DNA of 64,000 nucleotides from Bacteroidaceae bacterium. GTDB lineage: Bacteria; Bacteroidota; Bacteroidia; Bacteroidales; Bacteroidaceae. The notes below the pieces were generated by a model that made no database searches, was not told the origin of the DNA, and saw nothing but the letters and a program-made list of their open reading frames with translations. Both the position numbers and the translations under genes were made by a program. This document shows, one piece after another, positions 9,280-17,436 of this stretch; the first letter of the stretch is position 1, and the number at the start of each line of letters is the position of its first letter. The DNA is taken from NCBI GenBank assembly GCA_017408685.1, contig JAFQUE010000094.1:1-64000 (forward strand), given 5' to 3'.

Positions 9280-9334
9280 TATAAAATTGTATTCGCACGC
9301 ACGCGCGAGGGAAGTTTTTTTTACTGTGTTAAAC

Positions 9335-9368
9335 AAAAAATAACAGGGGCGCGCCCCTGTTATTTTTT
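9335..9368 (-). terminator. 34-nt perfect palindrome terminating pnp
   Basis: The arms 9335-9351 and 9352-9368 are exact reverse complements with a GC-rich centre (caggggcgcgcccctg) flanked by A6 and T6. It lies just past the pnp stop and before ddh on the same strand, so it separates the two transcripts. Confidence 0.8.
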
Positions 9369-9372
9369 TCAT

Positions 9373-11559
9373 TTATTCCTTGTCCTCACGTGGACGGCGC
9401 GGTTCGCGCTCGCGGCGCGGACGACGCTCGCGCTCCTCGTAGCCCTCGGGCTTCTCAAGGAGAACCTTGCGTGAGAGTTTGAACTTGCCTGTTCTCTGGT
9501 CAATCTCAACGAGCTTAACCTGGAGTTTGTCGCCCTCGTTGATACCGGTCTCTTCCATTGTCTCGAAACGCTTCCAGTCAATCTCGGAGATGTGCAACAA
9601 ACCATCCTTGCCGGGCATGAACTCAACGAATGCACCATAAGGCATTACGCTGCGCACTGTGCCCTCGTAAACCTCACCGGCCTCGGGGATTGCAACGATT
9701 GCGCGAATCTTTGCAATGGCGTCATTGATTGCCTTGCCGTTGTTTGCAGCAATCTCAATGATACCTTCGCCCTCAACCTCCTCGATAGAGATTGTAGCAC
9801 CGGTCTCTTCCTGCATACCCTGGATAATCTTTCCGCCCGGGCCAATGACTGCACCGATGAACTCCTTGGGAATGCGCATTGTCTCAATGCGTGGAGCATG
9901 GGGTTTGAGTTCGGCGCGTGGTTCGGCAATGCACTCGGTAATCTTGCCGAGGATGTGCATGCGGCCCTCGCGTGCCTGGTTGAGTGCCTTTTCGAGGATT
10001 TCGTATGAAAGACCGTCGACCTTGATATCCATCTGTGTTGCAGTGATACCGTCAACAGTACCTGTCACCTTGAAGTCCATGTCGCCCAAATGGTCCTCAT
10101 CGCCGAGGATATCACTGAGGACTGCATATTTCTCCTCACCTGCGTTCTTGATGAGACCCATTGCGATACCTGAAACGGGTTTCTTGATTTTTACGCCGGC
10201 GTCCATGAGTGCGAGTGTACCTGCACATACTGTAGCCATTGAAGAAGAACCGTTTGACTCGAGGATATCGGATACCACGCGTACGCAGTAAGGATAATCG
10301 GCAGGAATCATATTCTTCAACGCACGGCAAGCAAGGTTACCGTGACCAATCTCGCGACGGCCTACACCACGCTGCGGGCGTGCCTCGCCTGTTGAGAACG
10401 GTGGGAAGTTATAGTGAAGCAGGAAACGCTCTGTGCCCTGGTTCATTACATCGTCGATAATCTTCTCGTCGCGCTTTGTACCCAGAGTTACGGTTGTAAG
10501 AGACTGTGTCTCGCCACGTGTGAACACGGCTGAACCGTGAGGGCCGGGGAGATAACCTGCCTCGCACCAGATGGGGCGTATTTCGGTTGTCTTGCGACCG
10601 TCGAGGCGCTTGCCTTCGTCGAGAATGCAACGGCGCATGGCCTCTTTCTCTACATCGTGGTAGTAGCGGTCGATGAGAGCACCCTTCTCCTCGAGTTCCT
10701 CTTCGGTGAAGCGGGTCTTGAACTCTTCCTTGATGGCCTCGAAAGCCTCGCCGCGACCATGCTTGTCGTTGTTGCCGCTTGCGGCTACAGCGTATGCCTT
10801 TGCATAGCATGCTTCGTGAACCAAAGCACGGAGTTCTTCGTCGTTAACCTCGTGGCAGTACTCGCGCTTAACGGTTGAACCGACCTCTTCCATGAGTTCC
10901 ATCTGAGCCTTGCAATGTACCTTGATTGCCTCGTGTGCAACCTTCATGGCCTCGAGCAGGTCGCTCTCGGAAACTTCCTTCATCTCGCCCTCGACCATCA
11001 TTATGTTGTCGTATGTAGCGGCAACCATGATGTCCATGTCGGCCTCCTCGAGCTGTGCGAATGTGGGGTTAACCACGAACTCGCCACCGATACGTGCTAC
11101 GCGCACCTCGGAAATGGGACCGCCGAAAGGAATGTCGGAAACTGCAAGGGCTGCCGAAGCGGCAAGACCTGCAAGAGCGTCGGGCATGTCGACACCATCG
11201 GCCGAAAAGAGCACGATGTTCACATAAACCTCAGCGTGGTAGTTATCGGGGAAGAGAGGACGAAGAGCACGGTCGACCAGACGGCATGTCAGGATTTCAT
11301 AATCCGAAGCCTTACCCTCGCGCTTTGTAAAACCGCCGGGGAAACGTCCGAATGACGCATATTTCTCTTTGTACTCTACCTGTAAAGGCATAAAATCGGT
11401 GCCCGGTACAGCGTCCTTCGCTGCACAGACTGTGGCAAGCAACATCGTATTGCCCAGACGCAACATAACAGAACCGTCGGCCTGCTTGGCCAACTTGCCT
11501 GTCTCAATGGTAATCACGCGTCCATCGGGCAGTGCCACATTTTTCGTAACAACATTCAT
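9373..11559 (-). CDS. pnp: Polyribonucleotide nucleotidyltransferase (PNPase)
   Basis: This 728-residue enzyme degrades RNA 3' to 5' by phosphorolysis and also adds tails. It has two RNase PH-type domains (about residues 10-230 and 310-550; [11 protein letters not shown] in the first, [14 protein letters not shown] in the second), then a KH domain ([19 protein letters not shown], about 570-590), then an S1 RNA-binding domain ([20 protein letters not shown], about 630-700). A charged Arg/Glu-rich tail ends the protein. Length and domain order are those of the ordinary enzyme. Transcription probably begins at the TATCTTTG box at 11601-11608 and stops at the palindrome after the gene. It is divergent from the thioredoxin-fold lipoprotein. 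Confidence 0.97.
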   Translation of the reverse strand: MNVVTKNVALPDGRVITIETGKLAKQADGSVMLRLGNTMLLATVCAAKDAVPGTDFMPLQVEYKEKYASFGRFPGGFTKREGKASDYEILTCRLVDRALRPLFPDNYHAEVYVNIVLFSADGVDMPDALAGLAASAALAVSDIPFGGPISEVRVARIGGEFVVNPTFAQLEEADMDIMVAATYDNIMMVEGEMKEVSESDLLEAMKVAHEAIKVHCKAQMELMEEVGSTVKREYCHEVNDEELRALVHEACYAKAYAVAASGNNDKHGRGEAFEAIKEEFKTRFTEEELEEKGALIDRYYHDVEKEAMRRCILDEGKRLDGRKTTEIRPIWCEAGYLPGPHGSAVFTRGETQSLTTVTLGTKRDEKIIDDVMNQGTERFLLHYNFPPFSTGEARPQRGVGRREIGHGNLACRALKNMIPADYPYCVRVVSDILESNGSSSMATVCAGTLALMDAGVKIKKPVSGIAMGLIKNAGEEKYAVLSDILGDEDHLGDMDFKVTGTVDGITATQMDIKVDGLSYEILEKALNQAREGRMHILGKITECIAEPRAELKPHAPRIETMRIPKEFIGAVIGPGGKIIQGMQEETGATISIEEVEGEGIIEIAANNGKAINDAIAKIRAIVAIPEAGEVYEGTVRSVMPYGAFVEFMPGKDGLLHISEIDWKRFETMEETGINEGDKLQVKLVEIDQRTGKFKLSRKVLLEKPEGYEERERRPRREREPRRPREDKE

Positions 11560-11599
11560 CTTTTATATTCTTTTTAAAACAAAAATTTTTCTTATTCCC

Positions 11600-11638
11600 G
11601 CAAAGATATGCATTTTTCCATATTTTAACTATCTTTGC
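11600..11638. promoter_or_regulatory. Symmetric divergent promoter between pnp and a lipoprotein gene
   Basis: The inverted repeat gcaaagata (11600-11608) and tatctttgc (11630-11638) is separated by 21 nt. Each arm reads TATCTTTG toward its own gene, a near-perfect -7 box: 11601-11608 for pnp on the minus strand and 11630-11637 for the plus-strand gene. Each -7 box therefore falls about where the opposing promoter would have its -33 element. No TTTG -33 element is present for either. Confidence 0.65.
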
Positions 11639-11657
11639 AGCCAAAATTTTAATATTT

Positions 11658-12845
11658 ATGAGATTTTTAAACACAAGAACACTCTTTTCGGCATTGGTGA
11701 CCGGAATATTTTTGCTTTTTGTATACTCATGCAACAACAGCAATAACGGCACGGCTGCCGGTCCATGCTTTACCATAAACGGCACCATTGACAATGCCGG
11801 AGGCAAGACCATATACCTGGCCAACGAATCGCTTGCAGGAACAATAATCCTGGATTCAGCCAAGATTGGCGACGACGGCGAGTTCACTTTCTCGCAGCCA
11901 AGACCGGAGAGTTTCGAGTTCTACATCGTAGGATTCAGGAACGGGACCCCCGCAGTAATTGCAATAGATTCCACGGAGACGGTGACACTCACGGCCGACG
12001 CCGATGATTTTGCCGGGTACGCAATAGAGAACAGCAGCGAGAGTGAGAAGGTAAAGGAACTCTACACTTTAGTCAGAGCGCTCGAGAAACAGATAAGCGC
12101 CATGAAACCCGACGCGTCGTTCATGAAGAAGAAAGCCGCACTCTTGGAAGAGTTCAAGGAGAATATTGCCAAACAGTACATTGTACCTGCGCCCTACAGA
12201 CCAAGCGCCTACCTTGCATTGTGGCTCACAATGAAAGGTGAGACCATTTTCAAGCCCATGGAGAACAGGACCGACAGCAAATGCTATGCAGCGGTCGCAA
12301 CGGGCATGAAAATGCACTACCCCGACGCGCAAAGGACAAAACACCTGTGCAGCATTGCCGAAGAGGGCATGAAGGCCACACGCCCGATAACAAAGCAGGA
12401 GATTGAGCAGATAGAGAGTCTCACGGGCACTGCAAGCACAAGCAACCTCTTCGAGATTCGCCTCCCCAACCGTGACGGCGACAGCATTAGCCTATCATCA
12501 CTAAAAGGAAAGGTTGTGTTACTCGACTTCACTCTCTTTGAATACCATAAGATGAAAATGCGCAACATTGACCTGCGCGAAATACATGACCGGTACAGCA
12601 AGAAGGGGCTGGAGATTTATCAGGTATCGCTCGACAGCCGCGAACATTACTGGCAGCAGGAGACCGTGGGCTTGCCATGGAAATGTGTACGCGACGGCAG
12701 AGGGAACGCCTCGCCTTACCTTGTACAGTTCAACGTGCAGTCGTTGCCTACATTCTACCTCATAGACAGGAACGGGGAGATTGTAATGCGTGACACCCAG
12801 GCGGGGGACCTTGCAAAGGAGATTGAAAAACTGCTGAAGAAATGA
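11658..12845 (+). CDS. Thioredoxin-fold lipoprotein lacking the CxxC pair
   Basis: This 395-residue protein has a lipoprotein signal peptide with VYSC around C25. An N-terminal DUF4369-like beta domain follows (ITLADGTIDNAGGKTIYLANE-type strand pattern, residues 35-130), then a helical linker, then a TlpA/AhpC-type thioredoxin fold (about 255-395). Family members usually carry a WCxxC redox site after the first beta strand. Here that place reads LLDFTLFEYHKMKMRNIDL near residues 288-306, with no cysteine. The later cis-proline region NVQSLPTFYLIDRNGEIV is intact. It is probably periplasmic or outer-membrane anchored and cannot act as a simple dithiol oxidoreductase. A binding or scaffold role is an inference. 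From memory, Bacteroides relatives with the same loss exist, so this is a subfamily trait rather than a local mutation. Confidence 0.82.
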   Translation: MRFLNTRTLFSALVTGIFLLFVYSCNNSNNGTAAGPCFTINGTIDNAGGKTIYLANESLAGTIILDSAKIGDDGEFTFSQPRPESFEFYIVGFRNGTPAVIAIDSTETVTLTADADDFAGYAIENSSESEKVKELYTLVRALEKQISAMKPDASFMKKKAALLEEFKENIAKQYIVPAPYRPSAYLALWLTMKGETIFKPMENRTDSKCYAAVATGMKMHYPDAQRTKHLCSIAEEGMKATRPITKQEIEQIESLTGTASTSNLFEIRLPNRDGDSISLSSLKGKVVLLDFTLFEYHKMKMRNIDLREIHDRYSKKGLEIYQVSLDSREHYWQQETVGLPWKCVRDGRGNASPYLVQFNVQSLPTFYLIDRNGEIVMRDTQAGDLAKEIEKLLKK

Positions 12846-12907
12846 CAGTTGCCGCTCGGCAATTAATGTTACAAAAGTTCAAAATCTACAAAAATTCACC
12901 AATTTAA

Positions 12908-12939
12908 TTTGGTTATTAATTAAAAAGGGCCTACCTTTG
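12908..12939 (+). promoter_or_regulatory. Consensus promoter of the greA-HIT operon
   Basis: TTTG at 12908-12911 and TACCTTTG at 12932-12939 are separated by exactly 20 bp, a full match to the Bacteroidetes consensus. Transcription should start about 7 nt after the -7 box, near 12943-12947, leaving a leader of about 75 nt before greA. Confidence 0.8.
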
Positions 12940-12960
12940 CAACACATAAAGAGGGAAATT

Positions 12961-12994
12961 GGGTTCCAGCACTCGTGTTGGAATCCTTTGTTTT
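12961..12994 (+). promoter_or_regulatory. Terminator-like hairpin inside the greA leader
   Basis: The arms gggttccagc (12961-12970) and gttggaatcc (12977-12986) pair over 10 bp including two G-U pairs, with loop actcgt. The T-rich sequence tttgtttt follows. This is the shape of an intrinsic terminator, located between the promoter and the ATG at 13019. It would release a leader RNA of about 45-50 nt or allow attenuation. Confidence 0.55.
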
Positions 12995-13018
12995 ACTGTT
13001 TTTTAAAATAGGAAGAAA

Positions 13019-13480
13019 ATGAGTTATATGTCAGAAGACGGCTACAAGAAGCTGTTGGCCGATTTGAAAGAACTGGAGGCAAAACGCCCCGAAATTGTAC
13101 GTCAGATTGCCGAGGCACGCGACAAAGGCGACCTCTCGGAGAATGCGGAATACGACGCAGCAAAGGAGGCTCAAGGCCTGCTTGAAATGCGCATAAGTGA
13201 GTTGAAGATGGTGATTGCCGACGCAAAAATAATAGACACATCAAAGTTGAACACCGACACAGTGCAGGTGCTCACAAAGGTGGGGCTGAAGAACACAAAG
13301 ACAGGTGCAGCAATGCAGTACACCATTGTACCCGAAAGCGAAGCGAACCTGCGCGAGGCAAAAATCTCAATCAACACACCTATCGCAAAGGGTCTGCTTG
13401 GCAAGAAAGTGGGCGACGTTGCCGAAATTACAGTGCCGCAGGGCAAACTGTACCTTGAAATCACAAGCATTTCATTCTAA
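13019..13480 (+). CDS. greA: Transcription elongation factor GreA
   Basis: This 153-residue protein rescues backtracked RNA polymerase by stimulating transcript cleavage. The N-terminal coiled coil carries the hallmark tip [18 protein letters not shown] (about residues 33-50), whose acidic residues reach into the polymerase secondary channel. The C-terminal FKBP-like domain ends with [18 protein letters not shown] and [17 protein letters not shown] sequences. Length is normal. The start at 13019 ([12 protein letters not shown]) is supported by aggaagaaaATG; an internal Met at codon 4 is a possible alternative. A HIT-family gene follows after 14 nt, with agaggag before its start, so the two form an operon. 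Confidence 0.96.
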   Translation: MSYMSEDGYKKLLADLKELEAKRPEIVRQIAEARDKGDLSENAEYDAAKEAQGLLEMRISELKMVIADAKIIDTSKLNTDTVQVLTKVGLKNTKTGAAMQYTIVPESEANLREAKISINTPIAKGLLGKKVGDVAEITVPQGKLYLEITSISF

Positions 13481-13494
13481 AAGAGGAGAACACC

Positions 13495-13890
13495 ATGGCA
13501 ACGATATTCAGCAAGATAGCAGCCGGCGAAATACCCAGCTACAAGGTGGCAGAGAATGAGCAGTTCTATGCATTCCTTGACATAAACCCGCTTGCGAAGG
13601 GACACACGCTTGTAATTCCAAAGCGCGAGGTAGACTACTTCTTTGACCTGACCGATGAGGAGATTGGAGCAATGCAGGTGTTTGCAAAGAGAGTGGCCGA
13701 AGGCATAAAGCGAGCCTTCCCTTGCATTAAAGTGGGGCAGGCCGTGCTGGGGCTTGAAGTTCCTCACGCGCACATACACTTGGTGCCAATGCAGAGCGAA
13801 AGGGACATGCTCTTCACCAACCCCAAGTTAAAGTTGACACCTGAAGAATTCGCGGAGATTGCCGCCAAAATAGCGAACGAGATTGCCTGA
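13495..13890 (+). CDS. HIT family nucleotide-binding protein
   Basis: This 131-residue protein belongs to the histidine triad superfamily (Hint branch), which hydrolyses nucleoside phosphoramidates and related AMP conjugates. The triad HAHIHLVPM lies at residues 91-99 (H91, H93, H95). The N-terminal block IFSKIAAGEIPSYKV and the central NPLAKGHTLVIPKREV are typical. It follows greA in an operon and its 3' end, including the stop codon, forms part of the terminator hairpin. The physiological substrate is not known for most bacterial members. Confidence 0.92.
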   Translation: MATIFSKIAAGEIPSYKVAENEQFYAFLDINPLAKGHTLVIPKREVDYFFDLTDEEIGAMQVFAKRVAEGIKRAFPCIKVGQAVLGLEVPHAHIHLVPMQSERDMLFTNPKLKLTPEEFAEIAAKIANEIA

Positions 13891-13911
13891 CGGCAATCTC
13901 GTTCGCTATTT
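13868..13911 (+). terminator. Bidirectional terminator overlapping the end of the HIT gene
   Basis: Twenty-base-pair arms (13868-13887 and 13892-13911) enclose loop tgac. The TGA stop codon of the HIT gene lies in the loop, so the left arm is coding sequence. A run of A follows on the plus strand, which would be U in the opposite transcript, so it may also end the convergent lipoprotein gene. Confidence 0.7.
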
Positions 13912-13956
13912 AGAAAAAAATGCAAAGTTACTGCTTTTATGAATTCGCGGATATAA

Positions 13957-14724
13957 TCACTGCCACTTGAAGTAATATACATACTTATCATCCTCGGTAC
14001 AAGACTTCAGATAACCATCCTCGTAAAATGTATACTCGAAAGTGTAAGTTTGCGTAGAAACACCATATTGATTTTTATCGTTGCGGACTACCTTGGATGG
14101 CAATGCAGTCTGGGCAGCACCAATCATCTGCGGCATGACACGGAACAGGTACTCATCGTCCTCAATGAAACCGCCAAGCAACGGGAAGAACCCCTTACAC
14201 TCCTCATCGGAATAATAGAATTTGTAACTGCGTGATTCATATGGAGAAATTTCCTCGACAACGCTTGACAAGCGGTCGTTGCTCCAAAAACAACGTTTTT
14301 CACCATAATAATCATCGTGACTTATCTTTATCAAGCGACCCGAACTGTCATAAGAAAACGTTGTGATATCACCGTCTTCAAGATCAAGTTCTTCAACTAT
14401 TTTGCCATTCTTGACCGTGTAGGAAAGCTCATCCTCATAATCATCACTCACCGTGATATCTTCTCCTTCCCAAGAATACTGTGTAATATGTTCATAATAG
14501 AAACCACTAAATTCTTCTATTTCGGACTCTATGGCAGAAACCAAATTCCCGTTTTTGTCATAACTAAAAGTCATAGAATCATTTTCGTCTGACGTTGAAA
14601 TGCTTACCAACTTTTTGAACTTTGACGGATTAGAAGACGAAGAGTTATCAGAGCCTTTGTCATCCTCGCAAGAGATGACACACAACATCAATGCCATAAC
14701 AGGCAATAAGAACTTTTTTTTCAT
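13957..14724 (-). CDS. Lipoprotein with YD-like repeats (DUF4595-like)
   Basis: This 255-residue protein has a lipoprotein signal peptide (cleavage before C19, LCVISC) followed by an acidic, serine-rich linker. The body carries repeated short strands such as MTFSYDKNGNLVSAIE, TTFSYDSSGRLIKISH and YTFEYTFYEDGYLKSC. These resemble the YD/RHS-like repeats of the DUF4595 family, which is common in Bacteroidales. Such proteins are usually cell-surface or periplasmic, and their role is unknown. The acidic residues right after the cysteine (CEDD) fit signals that send Bacteroidetes lipoproteins to the outer leaflet. It is monocistronic, between the greA-HIT terminator and the candidate RNA gene. Confidence 0.8.
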   Translation of the reverse strand: MKKKFLLPVMALMLCVISCEDDKGSDNSSSSNPSKFKKLVSISTSDENDSMTFSYDKNGNLVSAIESEIEEFSGFYYEHITQYSWEGEDITVSDDYEDELSYTVKNGKIVEELDLEDGDITTFSYDSSGRLIKISHDDYYGEKRCFWSNDRLSSVVEEISPYESRSYKFYYSDEECKGFFPLLGGFIEDDEYLFRVMPQMIGAAQTALPSKVVRNDKNQYGVSTQTYTFEYTFYEDGYLKSCTEDDKYVYYFKWQ

Positions 14725-14779
14725 AGTATTGTCATTTTACGATTGCCGGCAGTCCCAGACCGGCAATATGTAACAAAAT

Positions 14780-15078
14780 AAAAAAGCGTAGGAACTGTAC
14801 TGTCACCCGTTCCACGCCTCGAGGCTCTGGTATGCCCATCACTGTCGGAACGAGCAACGCAGAGCCTACGCAATTATGTATAACACACAACAGGCAACAA
14901 AGTTGGGAACCCAAATTGTCACCATGCGTATAAATACACACCATAGACATCTATCGTTGCCTTGTCTTTGACAGTGTTGAAATTTACCAGATTCCGAAGC
15001 GTCAAGAACAAAGCGCCAATAAACGCTTTCAATAAATAAGTCCCTCCACTCGCCCGTTTGCACAGACCCTGCGAAGGT
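14780..15078 (-). ncRNA. Candidate structured non-coding RNA, about 300 nt
   Basis: A promoter-like site on the minus strand at 15084-15115 points into a gene-free region that ends in a hairpin plus six U residues (14780-14785). The last domain is closed by gcgtagg/cctacgc (14865-14871 with 14786-14792). Inside it a ggctctg/cagagcc pair and a cgttcc/ggaacg pair compete. Further upstream are aggcaac/gttgcct, aaagcg/cgcttt, ttgac/gtcaa and atag/ctat stems. No open frame with protein character spans it on that strand. The ends do not pair with each other as in 6S RNA, there is no tmRNA tag sequence, and no RNase P hallmark was seen. Identity is unknown. Boundaries are approximate. Confidence 0.5.
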
Positions 15079-15083
15079 TTACG

Positions 15084-15115
15084 CAAATATACCTGTTAAA
15101 TTCAAATTATGCAAC
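15084..15115 (-). promoter_or_regulatory. Probable promoter of the candidate RNA
   Basis: On the minus strand GTTG (15112-15115) and TATATTTG (15084-15091) are separated by 20 bp, close to the Bacteroidetes consensus. The site overlaps the 5' end of the open dihydroorotase frame, upstream of the start chosen for that gene. Confidence 0.6.
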
Positions 15116-15163
15116 AAGGTTATAAAATATTTCATTATCAAAAATTGCAATCTTTTTTTTCAC

Positions 15164-15171
15164 TATCTTCG
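15164..15171 (+). promoter_or_regulatory. Probable -7 box for the dihydroorotase gene
   Basis: TATCTTCG fits the -7 consensus and lies 27 nt before the ATG at 15199. The expected -33 region is A/T-rich with no exact TTTG. Confidence 0.45.
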
Positions 15172-15198
15172 CAGAAAGAAGCGATAAAAAAACACACT

Positions 15199-16545
15199 AT
15201 GCGCATACTTATAAGCAACCCCACAATAGTTAACAATGGAGAGCAGTTCCAAGGCTCCATTGTAGTGAACAAAGGCAAGATTACCGAAATTCTGCGCGGC
15301 AACGCGTTGCCGCGTACCGCGTGCGACGAGATTGTCGAGGCTACAGGCCTCTACCTTATACCGGGAGTAATCGATGACCATGTACACTTCCGCGAGCCGG
15401 GTCTTACCCAAAAGGCAACCATAACCACAGAGAGCCGCGCCGCTGCTGCCGGTGGAGTGACATCGTTCATGGAAATGCCGAACACTGTTCCGCAGACAAC
15501 CACATTGAAAGCTCTGAAAGAGAAGTTTGCCATTGCAGCAAAGGATAGTGCAATAAATTATTCGTTCTACTTTGGCGCAACCAACAAGAACGTGGACTGT
15601 TTTTCAAAACTGAACAGGAACAAGGTGTGCGGAATAAAACTGTTCATGGGTTCCAGCACCGGTAACATGCTTGTGGACAAGGCCGCCGAACTTGAAAAAA
15701 TCTTTGCCGAGGCAACAAGGCTTGACATGCCCGTTGCCGTGCACTGCGAAGATAGCAACATCATTACCCGCAACGCGCAGCGTGTGAAGGAAGAGGCGGG
15801 CGAGGACGCCGGGGTGGAGTATCACCCGGCAATACGCAGCGCCGAGGCATGCTACAGGAGCACCAAGAGCGCCGTGGAACTGGCAATGAAGCACGGCACA
15901 CGCCTCAACGTAATGCACATAAGCACGGCAAAGGAACTGGAGCTGCTAAGCAGCGCACCATTGCAGGTAAAGAGGATTACGGCCGAGGTTACTCCGGCAC
16001 ATCTCACATTCTGTGACAAGGACTATACACGTTTGGGAACAAGGATAAAATGCAACCCGGCAATCAAGAGCATTGAGGACCGCGAAGCATTGCGCAAGGC
16101 TGTAGCCGACGGAAGGATTGACGTTGTGGGCACCGACCATGCACCGCACCTGCCAAAGGACAAGGAGGGGGGCGCATTGAAGGCGGCGTCGGGCATGCCG
16201 AGCATACAGTTCTCGCTGCTTGCAATGCTGAGACTTGCCGACGAGGGCGCATTTACACTTGAAACACTTGTCGAGAAGATGTGCCATGCCCCCGCAAGGA
16301 TATACAATGTGGAGAAGCGCGGATTCATTGAGAAAGGTTACCACGCCGATTTTGTATTGCTCAACCCCGACAGGGCACACACCGTGACTGCCGACGACAT
16401 AATGAGCAAATGCGGTTGGAGTCCCTTTGAAGGTGAGACATTCGAGTGGGCAGTGGAACAGACATGGGTAAACGGAGAATGTGTATACAGAAACGGCAGA
16501 ATAAACGAAGAAGTACGCGGGAAATCGCTTAAATTCAACCGATGA
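15199..16545 (+). CDS. pyrC: Dihydroorotase
   Basis: This 448-residue zinc amidohydrolase interconverts carbamoyl-aspartate and dihydroorotate in pyrimidine synthesis. Metal-binding HVHFREPG is at residues 61-68. Later family blocks are GIKLFMGSSTGNML, AVHCED, NVMHIST and the catalytic GTDHAPH. Length matches the class of about 445 residues found in Bacteroidales. The frame is open from 15109, but the start at 15199 (MRILISNPTIV) is preferred: it gives the normal N-terminus, and promoter-like boxes for this gene and for the divergent RNA lie in the extension. Its stop overlaps the next gene's start in an ATGA arrangement, which suggests translational coupling. Confidence 0.94.
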   Translation: MRILISNPTIVNNGEQFQGSIVVNKGKITEILRGNALPRTACDEIVEATGLYLIPGVIDDHVHFREPGLTQKATITTESRAAAAGGVTSFMEMPNTVPQTTTLKALKEKFAIAAKDSAINYSFYFGATNKNVDCFSKLNRNKVCGIKLFMGSSTGNMLVDKAAELEKIFAEATRLDMPVAVHCEDSNIITRNAQRVKEEAGEDAGVEYHPAIRSAEACYRSTKSAVELAMKHGTRLNVMHISTAKELELLSSAPLQVKRITAEVTPAHLTFCDKDYTRLGTRIKCNPAIKSIEDREALRKAVADGRIDVVGTDHAPHLPKDKEGGALKAASGMPSIQFSLLAMLRLADEGAFTLETLVEKMCHAPARIYNVEKRGFIEKGYHADFVLLNPDRAHTVTADDIMSKCGWSPFEGETFEWAVEQTWVNGECVYRNGRINEEVRGKSLKFNR

Positions 16546-17351
16546 AAAGGAGTGTTTTCCACTATAGTGTAGAGGAGGTTGCCCCATACATAGACTGGAG
16601 TTACCTGTTGCATGCATGGGGAGTCAGCGGCATACAGCACGCAGCAACTGCCGAGGAACTCATGCGCGACGCAAAGGAAATTCTGCAGGAGACAGGCAAC
16701 AGCCGCTGCATACATGCCGTCTTTGCACTGTGCAATGCCACCGGAAACGGCGACGATATAATGATTGAGGGCACACGCCTACCCCTGCTGCGCCAACAGC
16801 ACCGCCTTGATGGCAAACCGAACTTATGCCTCAGCGACTTCGTTTCACCAAGAGGGGACAAAATCGGTCTTTTTGCCACAATGGTAGAAGACGCTTTCGG
16901 TAGCGGATATGCCGACGACTACAGGAGAATCATAGCACTGGTGCTTGCCGACAGGCTTGCCGAGGCCGCAGCAACGCTCATGCACCGTACGGTGCGCACC
17001 GACAACAGATATTGGGGATATGTCCCTGACGAGAAACTGACAATAGATGAGTTGAACCGCGAAGAATACCAAGGCATTCGCCCTGCCGTAGGTTACCCGT
17101 CGTTACCCGACCAGAGTGTTATTTTCATAATAGACAGTATTCTTCAGGTTGGCGACATTGGGATTATACTCACGCCCAACGGCGCCATGTCGCCCCATTC
17201 ATCGGTGTGCGGGCTCATGCTCTCACACCCTGCTGCAAGATACTTCGCTGTGGGGGAAATAACGGATGAACAACTGCATGACTACTGCGCACGCCGCAAA
17301 GTACCGGCAGAAAAAATAAAAAGGTTCCTTGTCCGCAACATAAGAGGTTAA
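16542..17351 (+). CDS. Stand-alone methionine synthase activation (B12-reactivation) domain
   Basis: This 269-residue protein matches the C-terminal activation domain of cobalamin-dependent methionine synthase (MetH), which binds S-adenosylmethionine and lets oxidised cobalamin be reductively remethylated. The signature is RPAVGYPSLPD at residues 180-190, compared with RPAPGYPACPDH in full-length MetH; here the usual His after PD is Gln. Downstream phrases GAMSPHSSVCGLMLSHPAARYF and DYCARRKVPAEKIKRFL match the rest of the domain. No homocysteine, folate or cobalamin-binding domain is present. It overlaps dihydroorotase by 4 nt, so the pair is probably translated together. It presumably acts in trans on a MetH encoded elsewhere that lacks this domain. 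Confidence 0.85.
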   Translation: MKRSVFHYSVEEVAPYIDWSYLLHAWGVSGIQHAATAEELMRDAKEILQETGNSRCIHAVFALCNATGNGDDIMIEGTRLPLLRQQHRLDGKPNLCLSDFVSPRGDKIGLFATMVEDAFGSGYADDYRRIIALVLADRLAEAAATLMHRTVRTDNRYWGYVPDEKLTIDELNREEYQGIRPAVGYPSLPDQSVIFIIDSILQVGDIGIILTPNGAMSPHSSVCGLMLSHPAARYFAVGEITDEQLHDYCARRKVPAEKIKRFLVRNIRG

Positions 17352-17371
17352 AACCTTTATTTCCTCGACCT

Positions 17372-17405
17372 TTTGCCATCAACATCCAAAAAAACGCTAT
17401 ATTTG
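17372..17405 (+). promoter_or_regulatory. Probable promoter of the acyltransferase gene
   Basis: TTTG at 17372-17375 and TATATTTG at 17398-17405 are 22 bp apart, slightly wide but otherwise consensus. The ATG of the acyltransferase is at 17437. Confidence 0.55.
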
Positions 17406-17436
17406 CAAAAGGAAACAATATTAAATATTATATAAT

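Noticed and set aside
9249..9302. N-terminal extension of diaminopimelate dehydrogenase
   Set aside because: The extension gives an atypical N-terminus and contains the probable promoter box; the ATG at 9248 gives the family length.
12517..12580. Frameshift that removed a CxxC motif from the thioredoxin-fold protein
   Set aside because: The frame and the fold continue normally on both sides and neither alternative frame shows a WCxxC sequence there, so the loss looks genuine.
14780..15078. 6S RNA, tmRNA or RNase P RNA as the identity of the candidate RNA
   Set aside because: The two ends do not pair into the long 6S rod, no tmRNA tag frame or CCA end is present, and no RNase P core sequence was recognised. 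A covariance search could overturn this.
15946..16617. Minus-strand open frame of about 223 codons
   Set aside because: Antisense to dihydroorotase and the methionine-synthase domain gene, whose plus-strand products have clear catalytic motifs.
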